NCBI GenBank assembly: GCA_900073065.1
Contig: FJOG01000032.1
Span: 535,535 to 599,534, forward strand
Reading direction: 5' to 3'
Length of the DNA stretch: 64,000 nt
DNA from: Phialocephala subalpina
Taxonomy: Eukaryota > Ascomycota > Leotiomycetes > Helotiales > Mollisiaceae
This document shows positions 22,693 through 32,787 of this stretch, piece after piece; position 1 is the first letter of the stretch, and every line of letters begins with the position of its first letter. The notes beneath the pieces are model-generated. The model was not told where the DNA came from. It searched no databases and worked only from the letters and a program-made list of their open reading frames with translations. The position numbers and the translations under genes are program-made.

Positions 22693-23853
22693 GTGACGGT
22701 GGATAATGAGATCAGCAACTCGACATCCACTATCCTCCCTTCCTCCGTTAGGAACTCTTCTCGTGCCAAAAGCCTCTTCAATCTCGAGTCTACTGAAGCC
22801 AATAGATTGCATTGTACGTGATACCATCAAGAACAAACACCTGGCGCTTACTGTCTTTGAAGACAGCGAATGAGCGGAATTTGTTATGTGCTGTGCCAAC
22901 CTTGCTGAAGTCTGCTTAGGCCTGAGCGTCGGATGGGATAGACTAGGTCAGGACATTTCCATCTGGGAAGGTCACTATTGGGGTTTTGTCAATTCGGATT
23001 CGAAGCGGGATGATGGACCAAGGGCCTACCATTCTGCTCCCCTCCTTCCCACAACGGAATTGCGCCCAGAACTTTAGCATCAGGGAAACTGGTCAAGTTT
23101 GGCACAAGCTGGCCGTACCAGGCTACCATAGTGACGTGGTGGCTTGCACTGTTGGTGCCATTGAGCAAGAGGAGACCGTCAGTCACTGCTCCATCTCGAG
23201 TGTTAGCTCTGAAGAACTAGGGTCGAAATTGCAAGAGAAGGAAATGGTCAATTGTACCTGGTGGTGGGGGATCCGTGGTACCACCCCCGTGGCGCTGATA
23301 CGGAAACTGCCCGAGAAAGTTCCTAGTAGGATGATAGTGGCTTACAACATACATAGTGCCACTTGCACTGGCGACATAAGTGATGCCTACTTCTGTAGTG
23401 TTCTCCCAGACGCACTGGATAGAGACATGTCAGCCATTAACACAGATCTACATTGCGCTCCCAAAGAGCAGAAGAACTGAAATGAGCCAAATATGTACCT
23501 GAGTATAATGAGCAGCAGCCAATTCATCAACAGTAAACACACTATAATCATAAGGTACGTTATCCCGTTCATTGATTCACAAATGAGAAGCCTGAGCTCT
23601 GGTATTGTCATTAGGTGGACTCATGGAAGCAATTTTCTCGCCGGCATTGCCGCGGTTGGAGTCGTGCTCGAGTCCTGTGTCTCGAAGCGCGAGCGTGTTG
23701 GCCCATAGGGTCGCAGCGATTGTGAGGGAAGGAGACCAGGTGAGAGGGGCTACGCCGAGGAGTGCGCGAGCTTGAATTTAGTGTGTTAGTGCTTGTTTGT
23801 GAAGTGATGGGGGAAGGATGAGTAATTACCCTTATTGTGCAACCTGGGAGCAC
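22693..23853 (-). pseudogene. Secreted CAP/PR-1 superfamily protein, broken
   Basis: On the minus strand, ALLGVAPLTWSPSLTIAATL and TLALRDTGLEHDSNRGNAGE give the first half of a CAP (SCP/PR-1) domain, including the His of the LEHD strand. NERDNVPYDYSVFTVDELA then AAHYTQ precede an intron of about 84 nt and VWENTTEVG, the conserved CAP second half. A TGA stands where relatives have Trp (L-*-INERD). A long C-terminal extension continues to about 22800 with NGTNSASHHVTMVAWYGQL and FAVFKDSKRQVFVLDGITYN, interrupted by TAG stops in Gln-like positions. Near 22695 the frame reaches the transposon border. The N-terminal signal peptide exon was not resolved; a candidate ATG lies near 24140. CAP proteins are extracellular and often linked to host interaction or sterol binding. 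This copy looks inactive. Confidence 0.72.
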
Positions 23854-24780
23854 TCTACCGACCTGGAGACATTTTGAGGGGGATTTGTGAAGTTGGTGGT
23901 TGTTTGAGAAGTTGAGTGCGGAGGTTTTGTGCTGTAAGGATTGTGTTCTGGAAAGCTATCCGGGCATTGATGATGCTTTATAGAATTTCTTGCATCCTTG
24001 ACTCTCTCACGAGCGTCTCTATTCTTGTCGTTCTTCTCACCCCTTTTCTCTATTGCTGAGCGCAGCAGCCTTGTGAAGGATTCAAAAGCTCGCTGCCCAG
24101 TGTCAAGACCACTCAGGACAATAGAAAATGAGTGCAGCTTCATGGCTTGCACAACTCTGGCCAGAACGTTGAGAGGAGAAAGGAGGCTGGGCTCACAATT
24201 CTTCCATACCCAGTGGCATCTTGCCTTGCAAAAGCCTTACCCAAAACCCATTCTAGACTTCCCCATTCATGACGCTCACTGCAGGAAAGGACCGAGATAT
24301 GCTTTCTTTTCTCGAGTTTATGAGGAATCTCGAAGCATGGGAGCCTGATGCCTTGTGCTCCGAGGGTTTGCATGTTCAATCGCCCGACTGTTTTGAGTCA
24401 CCGAAGAAGCTGTAGATATTTTGTACGATACGGTGCGACTTGAGAATGTAGGCGCAAATACGCGCTCACATCGACTTCCATGACTATGTCGATGCGAAGT
24501 GTCTGCTTGGCATTGGGTTCGGTTGAGCTCTCTTTGAGATCACCCATGGTCCTTTCTACAGAGCCTTGAAATTTGTGGAGTTAGATATCAGGATCTGAGT
24601 TAAAGAAAAGCCGCCCTCATCTCAGCATCAATCAGTGGGGCACTACCGTCAGGTTGCAAGTAATGTCCTGAAGGAGCTTTAAGATAACCAGAAACTTCCT
24701 AAGGGTATCCAATCGAAGTTGAAAGGAATTATTGAATATAAGGAGAAGAGGTTAAATAGCGAGGACTTATTGAGTTTGGA
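23854..24780. other. 5' flank of the CAP pseudogene
   Basis: A minus-strand open frame (about 24152-23832) starting MKLHSFSIVLSG could be a remnant of the signal-peptide exon, but no splice link was convincing. From about 24400 no gene is seen and A+T content rises toward the AT-rich block. Confidence 0.35.
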
Positions 24781-25195
24781 ATATTTAATAGATTTTAAAG
24801 TCTTAAGGTAAACTTTTACCAATTGAAATAAAAGTTTTATTCGAAATTTATACGAATTAAATTATTAATAAATTTTAATTAAAATTCCAAATTATTAGAA
24901 ATATTAATTAATTTAATAAATAAAAAGAATTTAATAATTAATAAATTTATTCCAGTATTTATAATAATTATATATATAATTTAATAAAAAGAATTTTAAA
25001 TATTATTTATAATGTAATTTTAATATTTTATATTAAATTTAAATTATTAATGAAATATATATTTAAAAAAAAGAATTTAAAAAATAATATTATAAATTTC
25101 TTGATAAATTAATTATTAATAAATATTATTATAATAATTAATAATTTTTTTTTAAAAGTTATTATTTTAAATTTATTTATTTAAATAATAAAATC
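24781..25195. repeat. AT-rich block (probable RIP target)
   Basis: About 400 bases of nearly pure A/T with no reading frame, directly adjoining the 3' end of the decayed gene at 25181-25916. The other copy of that gene's tail (12.0 kb) adjoins a similar AT-rich island on the same side, so block and tail probably were duplicated together. Confidence 0.65.
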
Positions 25196-25916
25196 TTCTT
25201 TACCCTTATCTTCTGGTCCTCTTTCTCTCCTTCTTGCTTCTCGCCAGCTGATAATTTGGAATGGTTCTCCCTTTGTCCTGCTTCCCTTTCTCCTACTTCG
25301 TTGTTGGTATTTGACATTTTGAAATGGTTCGGCCTTGCCCTCAATCTTGCTCTCTCCCTGACACTCAAAAACTGACGACTTTACTTGCTTATCCGTAGGA
25401 CTTTGGGGTAGCGCCCTTTTCGCCCACCCTTGACTCGCCGTACTACTATCTCCCTTCACCCGTGCAGCCAAGCCCGAACAATCCTTGGACCAAAACTCGA
25501 ATGGATATCCTACATCACTTATCGTATCGATAAAGTCGATTCGGAATAGATATATGTTATATTGGCGATCCTGAATCTCTTGTTTCACGACTTCGCTTGC
25601 TTCGAAAAGTTTAAAGTTGCTGAATGCTGTCTAATTTGCAGTTGTTGACATTTCGCAATTAAAGACGGCTTGCCACGCGCCGTAATCGAATAAAGCTTTG
25701 TAGGTCGGGGGCTGTTGGGTACCGCTATTGAATTCTCGGAAGGTAAAGGAATGTCCTTTGTAGGTTTGATATCCTCCTAATATCAGGAATTTGAGTTTCT
25801 CGTCTTGTTTCGGTATCGGGATTTTGATTTTTTTCCATCCAGACTACATCGTATTTGAGGATCTCTTTGCCACTAGCTTCGAAATCCAACATCATCGAAT
25901 TTTGGTTTGCTGCCAT
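25181..25916 (-). pseudogene. Unrecognised multi-copy gene family, copy 1 (GYPF..FW..DCSG)
   Basis: Frames on the minus strand from ATG 25916 encode KYDVVWMEKNQNPDTE, then after a frame change GGYQTYKGHSFTFREF and ALFDYGAWQAVFNCEM, a TAG stop, and FSNFKLFEASEVVKQEI continuing to DVGYPFEFWSKDCSGLAA. The chain ends in a Lys/Arg/Glu/Gln-rich tail with two copies of an EPFQ..-unit about 21 residues apart, stopping at 25181. The central part aligns through about 55 residues with the locus at 28800-29305: FSNF(K/N), then GYPF, FW and DCSG in register. I do not recognise the family. The order of aromatic and Gly residues suggests a small beta-rich domain. Broken by one frameshift and one stop. Confidence 0.6.
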
Positions 25917-26447
25917 GGTTGATTGCTCTTCGTGTGAAGAGAAATATCGATCGGGGAGAGGAGATAGCAGATAGATACAGTGGCTATATTCTTATGCTGA
26001 AAGATATCTACCAAAGAGAAAGTCCCTGTTGATATCACTGGTTTGGAATATTCTTTATCTATCTTTCTTTGATGCCAGACTTTGTTCATTGGACAGAGAT
26101 TTCAAAGGTCACTAGCATTTGCCGATGTAATCGTCGAGCTACACCATACATTCACTCGGAATTTCGATCTCTCAGAGCAAGATATCACATCTACTATGAG
26201 ATCGAGCATGTCACCATCACAGCTTGAATTTCCAGAGAGGAGAACAGGCGCTTCATTGATCAGATGGATGCCTCTCACCGGCAGAGCCACAGTACTCTCG
26301 ACGTGGGAGGGGAAGTTCAAGGGGTTATCTACAATACAGGTATCCATTTATCCTCTATCCACCCATCCATTCTCCCTCTCCCTTCTCCGCTCAACCTTCC
26401 AACGGGTCCATAATCACCTCTCCAGACTCGTACTCGACCGGCCAGAG
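25917..26447. other. Interval with no supported gene
   Basis: An open frame on the plus strand (about 26150-26345, LEFPERRTGASLIRWMPL) could be a fragment of a gene, but no neighbouring exon or family match is seen. The first bases are the 5' flank of the copy-1 pseudogene. Confidence 0.3.
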
Positions 26448-27221
26448 CTAATCCATACCATTCGCGCTCCACTTATACACCTCCATCATAACACCCCATC
26501 CCCAATCCAACTTCTGCCATAGGGCGGCGTTCCTCTCAGCAGAGAACTCTGGTGGAGGAGTCGGGAGGTTGGCGGGTATGGGAGGGAATTGAGGTGGGAC
26601 TGCGGCTGCTAGGAGGAAAGTCGTGGAACCGGCAGTCGGTGGTGTAGCCGTGGGAGCGGAGCTGGTACTGGGACCGGACGCAGGTGATGGTGATGCTGTG
26701 GTGGAGCTGAAGCTCAAGCTGGCAACGGAATTCTCTTGGACCGGGCGCGAGCCGGGGACTGGAGGGGGCGAGCCTCCAGCCGTCGGGGTTGTAGCGTTGG
26801 AGGAGGTATCCGAAGCTGGTGAGGTGGTAGAGGAGCCTGGCGAAGTCGGAGTCGAGGAGTCGAAGGCGGCAGAGACTGGTGCTACAGTGATGGTAGCGGT
26901 GGTTTTTGTCTCCGATAGCTTCACTCTTCGCTCCTTCTTGTCGGAGTTGGCATGCTTGCGGCGGTGGCTTTGCAGCTTCCTTCCCAGTCTCAACTCCCTT
27001 CTTCGGAACTCGGTGGGAGAGATGTTCATCATCCTCCTAACCCTCCTCTCGTTCTCTTTCCTCTGTTCTTTCTTCTCCTCCTTCTTCCTCTCTGCTGCCA
27101 CGGCTTCTTCGCATCCGACGGACTGGGCCTTCATCTCGTAGAACAGCTTCATCGCCTCGGAGTCTAGTCCAGCTGGATCCTGCAGCAAGAATGCCTTCCT
27201 GGCTCTGGTGAGGGCGGACAT
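26448..27221 (-). CDS. Basic low-complexity protein of unknown function
   Basis: Intronless, 257 residues, ATG at 27221. Residues 1-110 are charged and probably helical: a Lys/Glu/Arg-rich coiled stretch around 40-65, then RRMMNISPTEFRRRELRLGRK and a basic segment with KHANSDKKERR that could be nuclear targeting. Residues 115-225 are Ser/Thr/Pro/Ala-rich and disordered. The last 35 return to an ordered-looking segment with WQKLDWGWGVMMEVYKW. No catalytic motif. The two conserved-looking ends around a disordered middle suggest a real gene, perhaps a nuclear or scaffold protein, but I do not recognise it. The low-complexity middle also leaves the opposite strand open, so coding status rests on the start, the length and the composition. 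Confidence 0.55.
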   Translation of the reverse strand: MSALTRARKAFLLQDPAGLDSEAMKLFYEMKAQSVGCEEAVAAERKKEEKKEQRKENERRVRRMMNISPTEFRRRELRLGRKLQSHRRKHANSDKKERRVKLSETKTTATITVAPVSAAFDSSTPTSPGSSTTSPASDTSSNATTPTAGGSPPPVPGSRPVQENSVASLSFSSTTASPSPASGPSTSSAPTATPPTAGSTTFLLAAAVPPQFPPIPANLPTPPPEFSAERNAALWQKLDWGWGVMMEVYKWSANGMD

Positions 27222-28799
27222 GGTGGTAATTGATTGATTGGATTGAGTTGAATTGAGGTAAGGTGGTGGGAGAAGACGTTGGAAGTGGGAATGTAATGCT
27301 CGACGAAAGAGGGAAAGGAAGGAGTTGGGGATTTGAAGTTCCTATTTATCGTGAAAAACTCTGTGCGCGAGAAAATGTTGCAGCTATTGTGCTCATCTTT
27401 TGCTTTCGCTAAGTTGAATTTGTGGCTGTTGACAGCGTCAATTCTGCTTGCTATTGTCCCTCCTATTGAGGACTCGCTTAAGGCGAGTCATTTCAAATGT
27501 TTGTGCCTGCTATTGTCCTCCGCTTCGCAACTCGCTTGTAAATGTCTGTGTCCTATCTATTATGGTCATCGCGATACGCTTGATTGATTCTCTATGCTTT
27601 TCCTTTCCTATCCCTTAGTACACTCGCGAATATGAGAGTTCGTGCCACTTTTAATTTACCTATCATCGTACTTGTAATTGCAACTGTTCGTAGCAAAATT
27701 TTGACCCCCCAAGGCGTGTTCTCTGTCGCAATGTTCGCGCTCTTCCCATTACCTTGATCGCTCTCGGTTACGAGTGCTTGCTCTTCCCATTGTGCCCCTT
27801 TTCCCACTCTCGCTTAGCATTGTGACGTTGAACAGAACAGAAATCCTAAACATACAAATATTCACGAAAAAAATATTCTTCCAAGCTGTTCGCATCGCAC
27901 CAGAAAAAAAATACTGTATTGAACTTAGATTCCACGTCCCTCTCTTCATCAGAGGAGAAATGCGGGGAGAGGATCTAGTGTGGCGCGCACGTGGATCTCC
28001 ACGTGATACGAGGTAGACTCAAGCAGTGATTGAAGAGGCCCGACGAACAAATGGAGTGTGGAACGAAGAGAACATATGCATGGTATGCATGCTGAAGGAC
28101 AAGCGTCATGTTGCGTACACTCACCCCAACTCGTAATTAGATAAGGTAGCCGGATTGTCTCCAGCCGATTGAAGAATTGGTCTGTGATGAGTAAAATAGA
28201 AGATTCGTGGGTGTAGCATAGAAATTATAAAGCTCTTTGACAATCAAAACCATATTTAAAAGGCCAACCTTGTTTTCCAATCCTCTGTGATCCTTCAGGT
28301 GTATCGTTTTCAGCAGAATTCCATGATGCATTGTAACAATCTTTTATGAAACAACAACCTGCCAAAGTGCTTTAATCAAAGGTTCTCTAATCAAAGGTTC
28401 TCTGAGCCAGCGATGGTGAAAGAACCAAAAAACTTGGGACATTTCCGCTACCAAAGGTTGTAAGTCTGGCAGAGAAACTTTTGAAATGGTCGGGCGTGCT
28501 TGCTTCAAAGATCTCGCAGAGAGCAGGTACAGCAATATCTCAAAGTTAAGAGAGGCGGCATTGACTGTACAAGCCAATGGAAAAGTCCCAACGGATTGAG
28601 GAGAATGGCATGGCCATCTATTCGGTTCTAGCATTGCGAATTTTCTTCACGTCGAACCCCTTCAAGCACACCCGCAACGGTTTTCTATCACTCCTCACTC
28701 ATATCAACCACATCAGCCCTCAGTCTAAGTTCCTCCTTCTCCTCGGGTGTCAACTTTGTCGGCTTACACTCACAATCACTGATCCAGATGTAATGTCTC
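27222..28799. other. Intergenic region
   Basis: No supported gene. It holds an imperfect repeat around 27448-27540 (GCTATTGTCC followed by ACTCGCTT, twice about 55 bases apart) and a perfect 15-bp direct repeat, AATCAAAGGTTCTCT, around 28375-28404. A minus-strand open frame of 96 codons (28634-28344) has an ATG but no recognisable content. Confidence 0.4.
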
Positions 28800-29305
28800 C
28801 TCTTCGCCCATCCTCTCATATTATGATTTAAGCGGCCCCGAGCAATCCATCCAGAAATGTATGAACGGGTATCCACTCTCATCCTTCTAATCGACAAATT
28901 GAAACCTGATAAACGGAACCTGGAGGTTCTTGATTTGTTCTTACAACTTGTCGTTTGCTGTTGCGAAGTTAAAGTTCGAGTACGTTCGCTCGTCCAAGGT
29001 GATACAACCTGCAGGTCTCATTAGCCTTCGTTAGCTGGGACATTGAGTCTCTTACTGAATGTTGCTGAATGAGACTGATTTTCATCTATCCAAATTGCCT
29101 GATAGGACGTCTCCAGTTGCCCTTCTCGAATCGCCTGAGAGGCTGGAACTTCGGTATCGATTTTGTGAAGGGTAAGGGTTATGCCAGAGTAACGCTCTGT
29201 TGTGTACTTTCCTGTTGAGGCAGCCCAGACAAAATCGTAGACAGAGATCTGATTACTGTAGGATTTTGGTTCGCGGTAAGAGGATCTGTGTATTGCAGAT
29301 GACAT
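28800..29305 (-). pseudogene. Unrecognised multi-copy gene family, copy 2 (GYPF..FW..DCSG)
   Basis: Exon 1 runs from ATG 29305 to about 29055 and encodes SNQISVYDFVWAASTGKY, then SGITLTLHKI and SYQAIWIDENQSHSATF. A well-formed intron follows (GTAAGA, branch-like GCTAAT, CCTGCAG; about 55 nt). It splices to CITLDERTYSNFNFATANDKL, a TAA, a second segment ending at a TAG, and DESGYPFIHFWMDCSGPLKS, closed by TAA near 28838. Both internal stops are single C-to-T changes from Gln codons. The block matches copy 1 (25181-25916) in order and spacing: YD(V/F)VW, FSNF/YSNF, GYPF, FW, DCSG. Unlike copy 1 there is no basic tail here. Function unknown. Confidence 0.6.
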
Positions 29306-30519
29306 CGTGAGGTCAATCCTGAATCGGGGTTAAGACTTAAAGGTATGAGCTGCTATTAAATCCAATCAAGACAAGGAATACCCCAGTGTAAGAACTTTCA
29401 TCTCTCGATAACGGGCTGAGAAGGAATCCAATGTTCCACGCTCAACGGGCCATTATCATGTCAACAGCTTCCTGACTTCTGGAAGCTTCAGTCCCGCCAT
29501 TTGTTGGGATACTGCTTATTTTTCAAACAATTTCTACGACCTATCCCTCTACTAGATGTTCGTCTTTGAATTGCTTCAATGCATGACAACGCCAGCACAG
29601 AAGAAATGAAAATGCAGATCAACGATCAGCTCTTCAGCCCCAAGGACAAACAAACATCAAATCAATGCCGCCTGCCAGGCTTTGGACCTTCGGCATCTCC
29701 TCCGACGCAACGTTGCAGATCCGGACAACTCATCCGAATCCCAGCTCGTCGTCTCCCTTTTCCCTCCCCCAACACAACCCTCATCTCGGCCCTCCCAAAC
29801 GCCCAAATTGAACACCATCCCACTTAATCAGGAAAAGATCACCATCCCACTCCCAGATAACACAAAAACAACAACAAGCAACGAGATAAAATCTCGCATG
29901 ACGACCAAAATTACACACCCCATGCGATTGGACAGGCTAAACACCCGAACAAGAAAACCCAATTTATATGCAGGCACAACGCATATGATCTCCCCCTAAC
30001 CCCGCATCTCCCGCACTCGCATCATGATGAGCACAGCCACCAAAAAAGAAACTTAAGATCCGGGGGTCTGGCGATCTGCCTGAGTTTATCTCCTGCTCGT
30101 GGCCAATCAGACGCATCCACGAACCCCTCCCACCCCAGTAAGCTTTTACAAAACAAGTTTAGCAAATATGCAAAGTCGAGATCGAAAGGTGATGTGCTTA
30201 ACGGGGGGCAGAAATGAATATGCGAGGTTCGATATGCTGATGCGCGCTGCTGCTGATGGTGGTGGTGTTACCTGAATCTTGGGAGAAAGGGCTGGGCTGG
30301 GCTGGGCTGGCGGGTGAGGGGAGGTGGGCATATAGAAGCTGGCTGCTCTCTCCGTTCTAAATTTCTGCTTTCTCTTCTTCAGCCAAACTTGCTCACTTCA
30401 ATCTACCACATACCACTCGTTTACTGTGGTCTGCATTTGTTTGGGCTCTCTTCCTCTCAACCCTCCCACCATCACTCTTGATATAACCAGTAATCGATCA
30501 GACGAAACATAAATTCAAG
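29306..30519. other. Intergenic, promoter of the GPI-type protein
   Basis: No gene seen. Contains a GGGCTGGGCTGG short tandem near 30293-30310 and pyrimidine-rich tracts in the last 150 bases ahead of ATG 30520, a usual feature of fungal promoters. Confidence 0.4.
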
Positions 30520-31152
30520 ATGCGCACCTCCCTCCTCGCCCTCCTCCTCGCCGCCTCAACTGCTTCAGCAACCCTCGACTGGTGGCACAAATCCTCCACC
30601 TCCGACTGCGACGAAACACCCACCAAGACCCTCTCCTGGCCAAAATGGACACCCCCAGCCACAACCCCCTGCGAAGAATCCACCACCCTCCCTCCCCCAA
30701 AATCAACCGAAACCCCATGCACCACCTCCGCAACCGCCATCTCGACAACTAAGACCGTTTGTCCAGGCTGTCCTCTTAGTACTTCGACTTATACGCTCTC
30801 GATTCCATACACGTCTCCTGTTCCGGTCACGACGCCTACTACTGCCGCAACGTACTCTTTGAGTGTGAGCACGCCGGGGAGTACGCTGGGCTTGACGACG
30901 CCAACTACGAGTCGGGCTCCGACGACGTTGAGTAGTGCGGCGAGCGTGACTTTGGGTACGCCGACGACGACTTTCTCACCAACGCCGGTCCTGAATACGA
31001 CGCTGGCGACGAGTAAGACGGTTGGTGTTAGCACGACTGCGAGTCCGACGCCGACGCAGGTTAGTGGTGCGGCGAGGGTGGTGAAGGGTGAAGGACTGGG
31101 AAATGCGGGGTTGGCTTTGGCGGGGTTGGCGGTGGGGATGTGGATGTTGTGA
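30520..31152 (+). CDS. Secreted Ser/Thr-rich, probably GPI-anchored surface protein
   Basis: Intronless, 210 residues. Residues 1-17 form a signal peptide (MRTSLLALLLAASTASA). The mature chain begins with a short Trp- and Cys-containing part (five Cys within residues 35-87, including CPGC) and then a Thr/Ser/Pro-rich region of about 100 residues, a heavy O-glycosylation target. The C-terminus has a small-residue stretch (GEGLGNAGLALAG) and a hydrophobic end LAGLAVGMWML, the usual GPI-attachment signal. Such proteins sit in the plasma membrane or cell wall. No catalytic domain is present. The homogeneous Thr/Ser codon runs are typical and do not allow assignment to a named family. Confidence 0.8.
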   Translation: MRTSLLALLLAASTASATLDWWHKSSTSDCDETPTKTLSWPKWTPPATTPCEESTTLPPPKSTETPCTTSATAISTTKTVCPGCPLSTSTYTLSIPYTSPVPVTTPTTAATYSLSVSTPGSTLGLTTPTTSRAPTTLSSAASVTLGTPTTTFSPTPVLNTTLATSKTVGVSTTASPTPTQVSGAARVVKGEGLGNAGLALAGLAVGMWML

Positions 31153-31714
31153 TAGGATTGAAAACGGAGATAAAATTGTAAAGCAGGAATTTGTTATATT
31201 TATGAGGGGGATATGCTGGTGGAATAGCATTTTGATGAATGATGAATGGTAGTGTCTTTCTGGATGGTGCATTTGTGAGCAACTTGCTCAGTGTATGGTA
31301 ATATGTAGGAGATAATGAATTAAAAAATGTTCAACCGAAGATGAGACAACGACGAAGAGCTGTGGGAAACGAGAAGGGCCAGATGTTGAGCGAAACCCCG
31401 AAAAGACCGGGGGACTTTCCCGTCTGCAGAAGCTACTACAAGTCGAGTACAGGAAGTGGTGATACTAGCCAATTTCGGTTCCAGTATCTGTAGAATTGGT
31501 AGAGACAAGTGCAACTTGCACAAGACAGAATGGTAAGTATTTGGTGACGCTTCGAGCCCCGCGCAATGCAGCTTTCCGTGACCGAGAGCTAGAAATGGAG
31601 ATGTAGTTGGAGGGTCCTCGAAAGCAACGACTGTATACAACGTCTAGAAGTCGACCTGTCTATGTGTAACCTACCGACCCGAGCCCCAGTTAGATGTTGA
31701 AATTATACTGTCGT
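31153..31714. other. Intergenic between convergent genes
   Basis: 3' regions of the GPI-type protein gene and of the aldo/keto reductase gene. No gene or repeat seen. Confidence 0.4.
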
Positions 31715-32787
31715 TCAAGACTTGTCTGGAAACCCGAAGTCAACACCGAATGCGGGATAGACGTATCGCACAACCTTCCCTGACTTCGTCAAGCCTTCCG
31801 CGTAATCGTCGAGGATCTTCATGTCGGATGTGTCCAGCTTTACGAGGTCCATGTTCGCCTTTATTCGCTCAGGGTTGGTGGATTTTGCAAGAACGGAGCT
31901 TCCACGTGCAACTATTTTGTCAGCATTTCCCCAGAAATATCAAGAGGGCTGCATACGGTGGTAGCTCAACAGCACAGAAGCAGGAGTAATGCCTCTCTTC
32001 TCCGCCACCTCAACAATAGCCTTCTCTTTGAACATAGGACTGCCAGTACTTCCCAAAGGACTATATGCTGTGATGTGTATTCCCTTCGCCTTGCAGTAGT
32101 CGACAATCTCTTGTTGAGGAAGAGAGGGGTGGTTCTCAATCTGGTTGACTGCGGGTATGATTGTAGCTGTTGGGAGAAGTTGTTCAAGATATCGGACAGA
32201 ATAGTTTGCAACGCCAATCGCCTTAACCTTGCCAGTCGCCAACAGCTTCTCCATCAACTTCCATGTTTCGGTGTGCTTCCATTCTGGTACCAAATCGCGG
32301 GAGCCGTCGGGATGCTTGGGGAACTTCTCGTGGTTACCTGCGATTGAAATATGTTAGATGCTGCCTGCAAAGGGTGGGGGGTCGTGTACCGTTCGGGTTC
32401 ATGGCAACAGGCCAATGCATCAAGTAGAGGTCGACATAATCTAGTCCCAAGCTCTTCAAGCTCATGTCTAAGTTCTGCTCCACCCGCGAGTGATATGTGC
32501 ACCACAGCTTGGTCGTGACGAAGACGTCTTCTCTCTTGATGCCGCTGGCAAATGCCTCCTTCAGTCCTTCTCCAACCTCATCTTCGTTCCCGTAGCAGTA
32601 CGCTGCGTCTGTCAGCAATTGCCCCTCAACAGCACCAGGCTTGCCTACCAGCATCAATATGCCTGTACCCAATCGACAGCGCATAGCTCACTGCCTTCTT
32701 CACCAACCCCGCCTCGCTCTGCCAAGTCCCCAAACCCAGAGCTGGGATCTCGGCGCCCGTGTTTAGCTTGAATCGCGTGTCTGCCAT
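31715..32787 (-). CDS. Aldo/keto reductase
   Basis: Four exons on the minus strand: 32787-32649, 32608-32390, 32337-31957 and 31911-31715, giving 311 residues, the normal AKR length. Introns are 40, 52 and 45 nt with GT-AG ends. The 40-nt one is unusually short but keeps the frame, and the ABC-F gene below has one of 41 nt. The NADPH-dependent reductase barrel is evident: [22 protein letters not shown] with catalytic Asp45 and Tyr52, VTTKLW (Lys), DLYLMHWPV (His), [32 protein letters not shown], and [15 protein letters not shown] for cofactor phosphate binding. It reduces aldehydes or ketones in the cytosol (glycerol-dehydrogenase/xylose-reductase-like relatives). The exact substrate cannot be told. 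All tetrad residues are present, so the enzyme is probably active. Confidence 0.92.

Noticed and set aside
26623..27141. Open frame opposite the basic low-complexity protein
   Set aside because: Mirror of the Ser/Thr/Pro-rich and Lys-rich codons of the gene at 26448-27221; its composition is an artefact and it has no domain.
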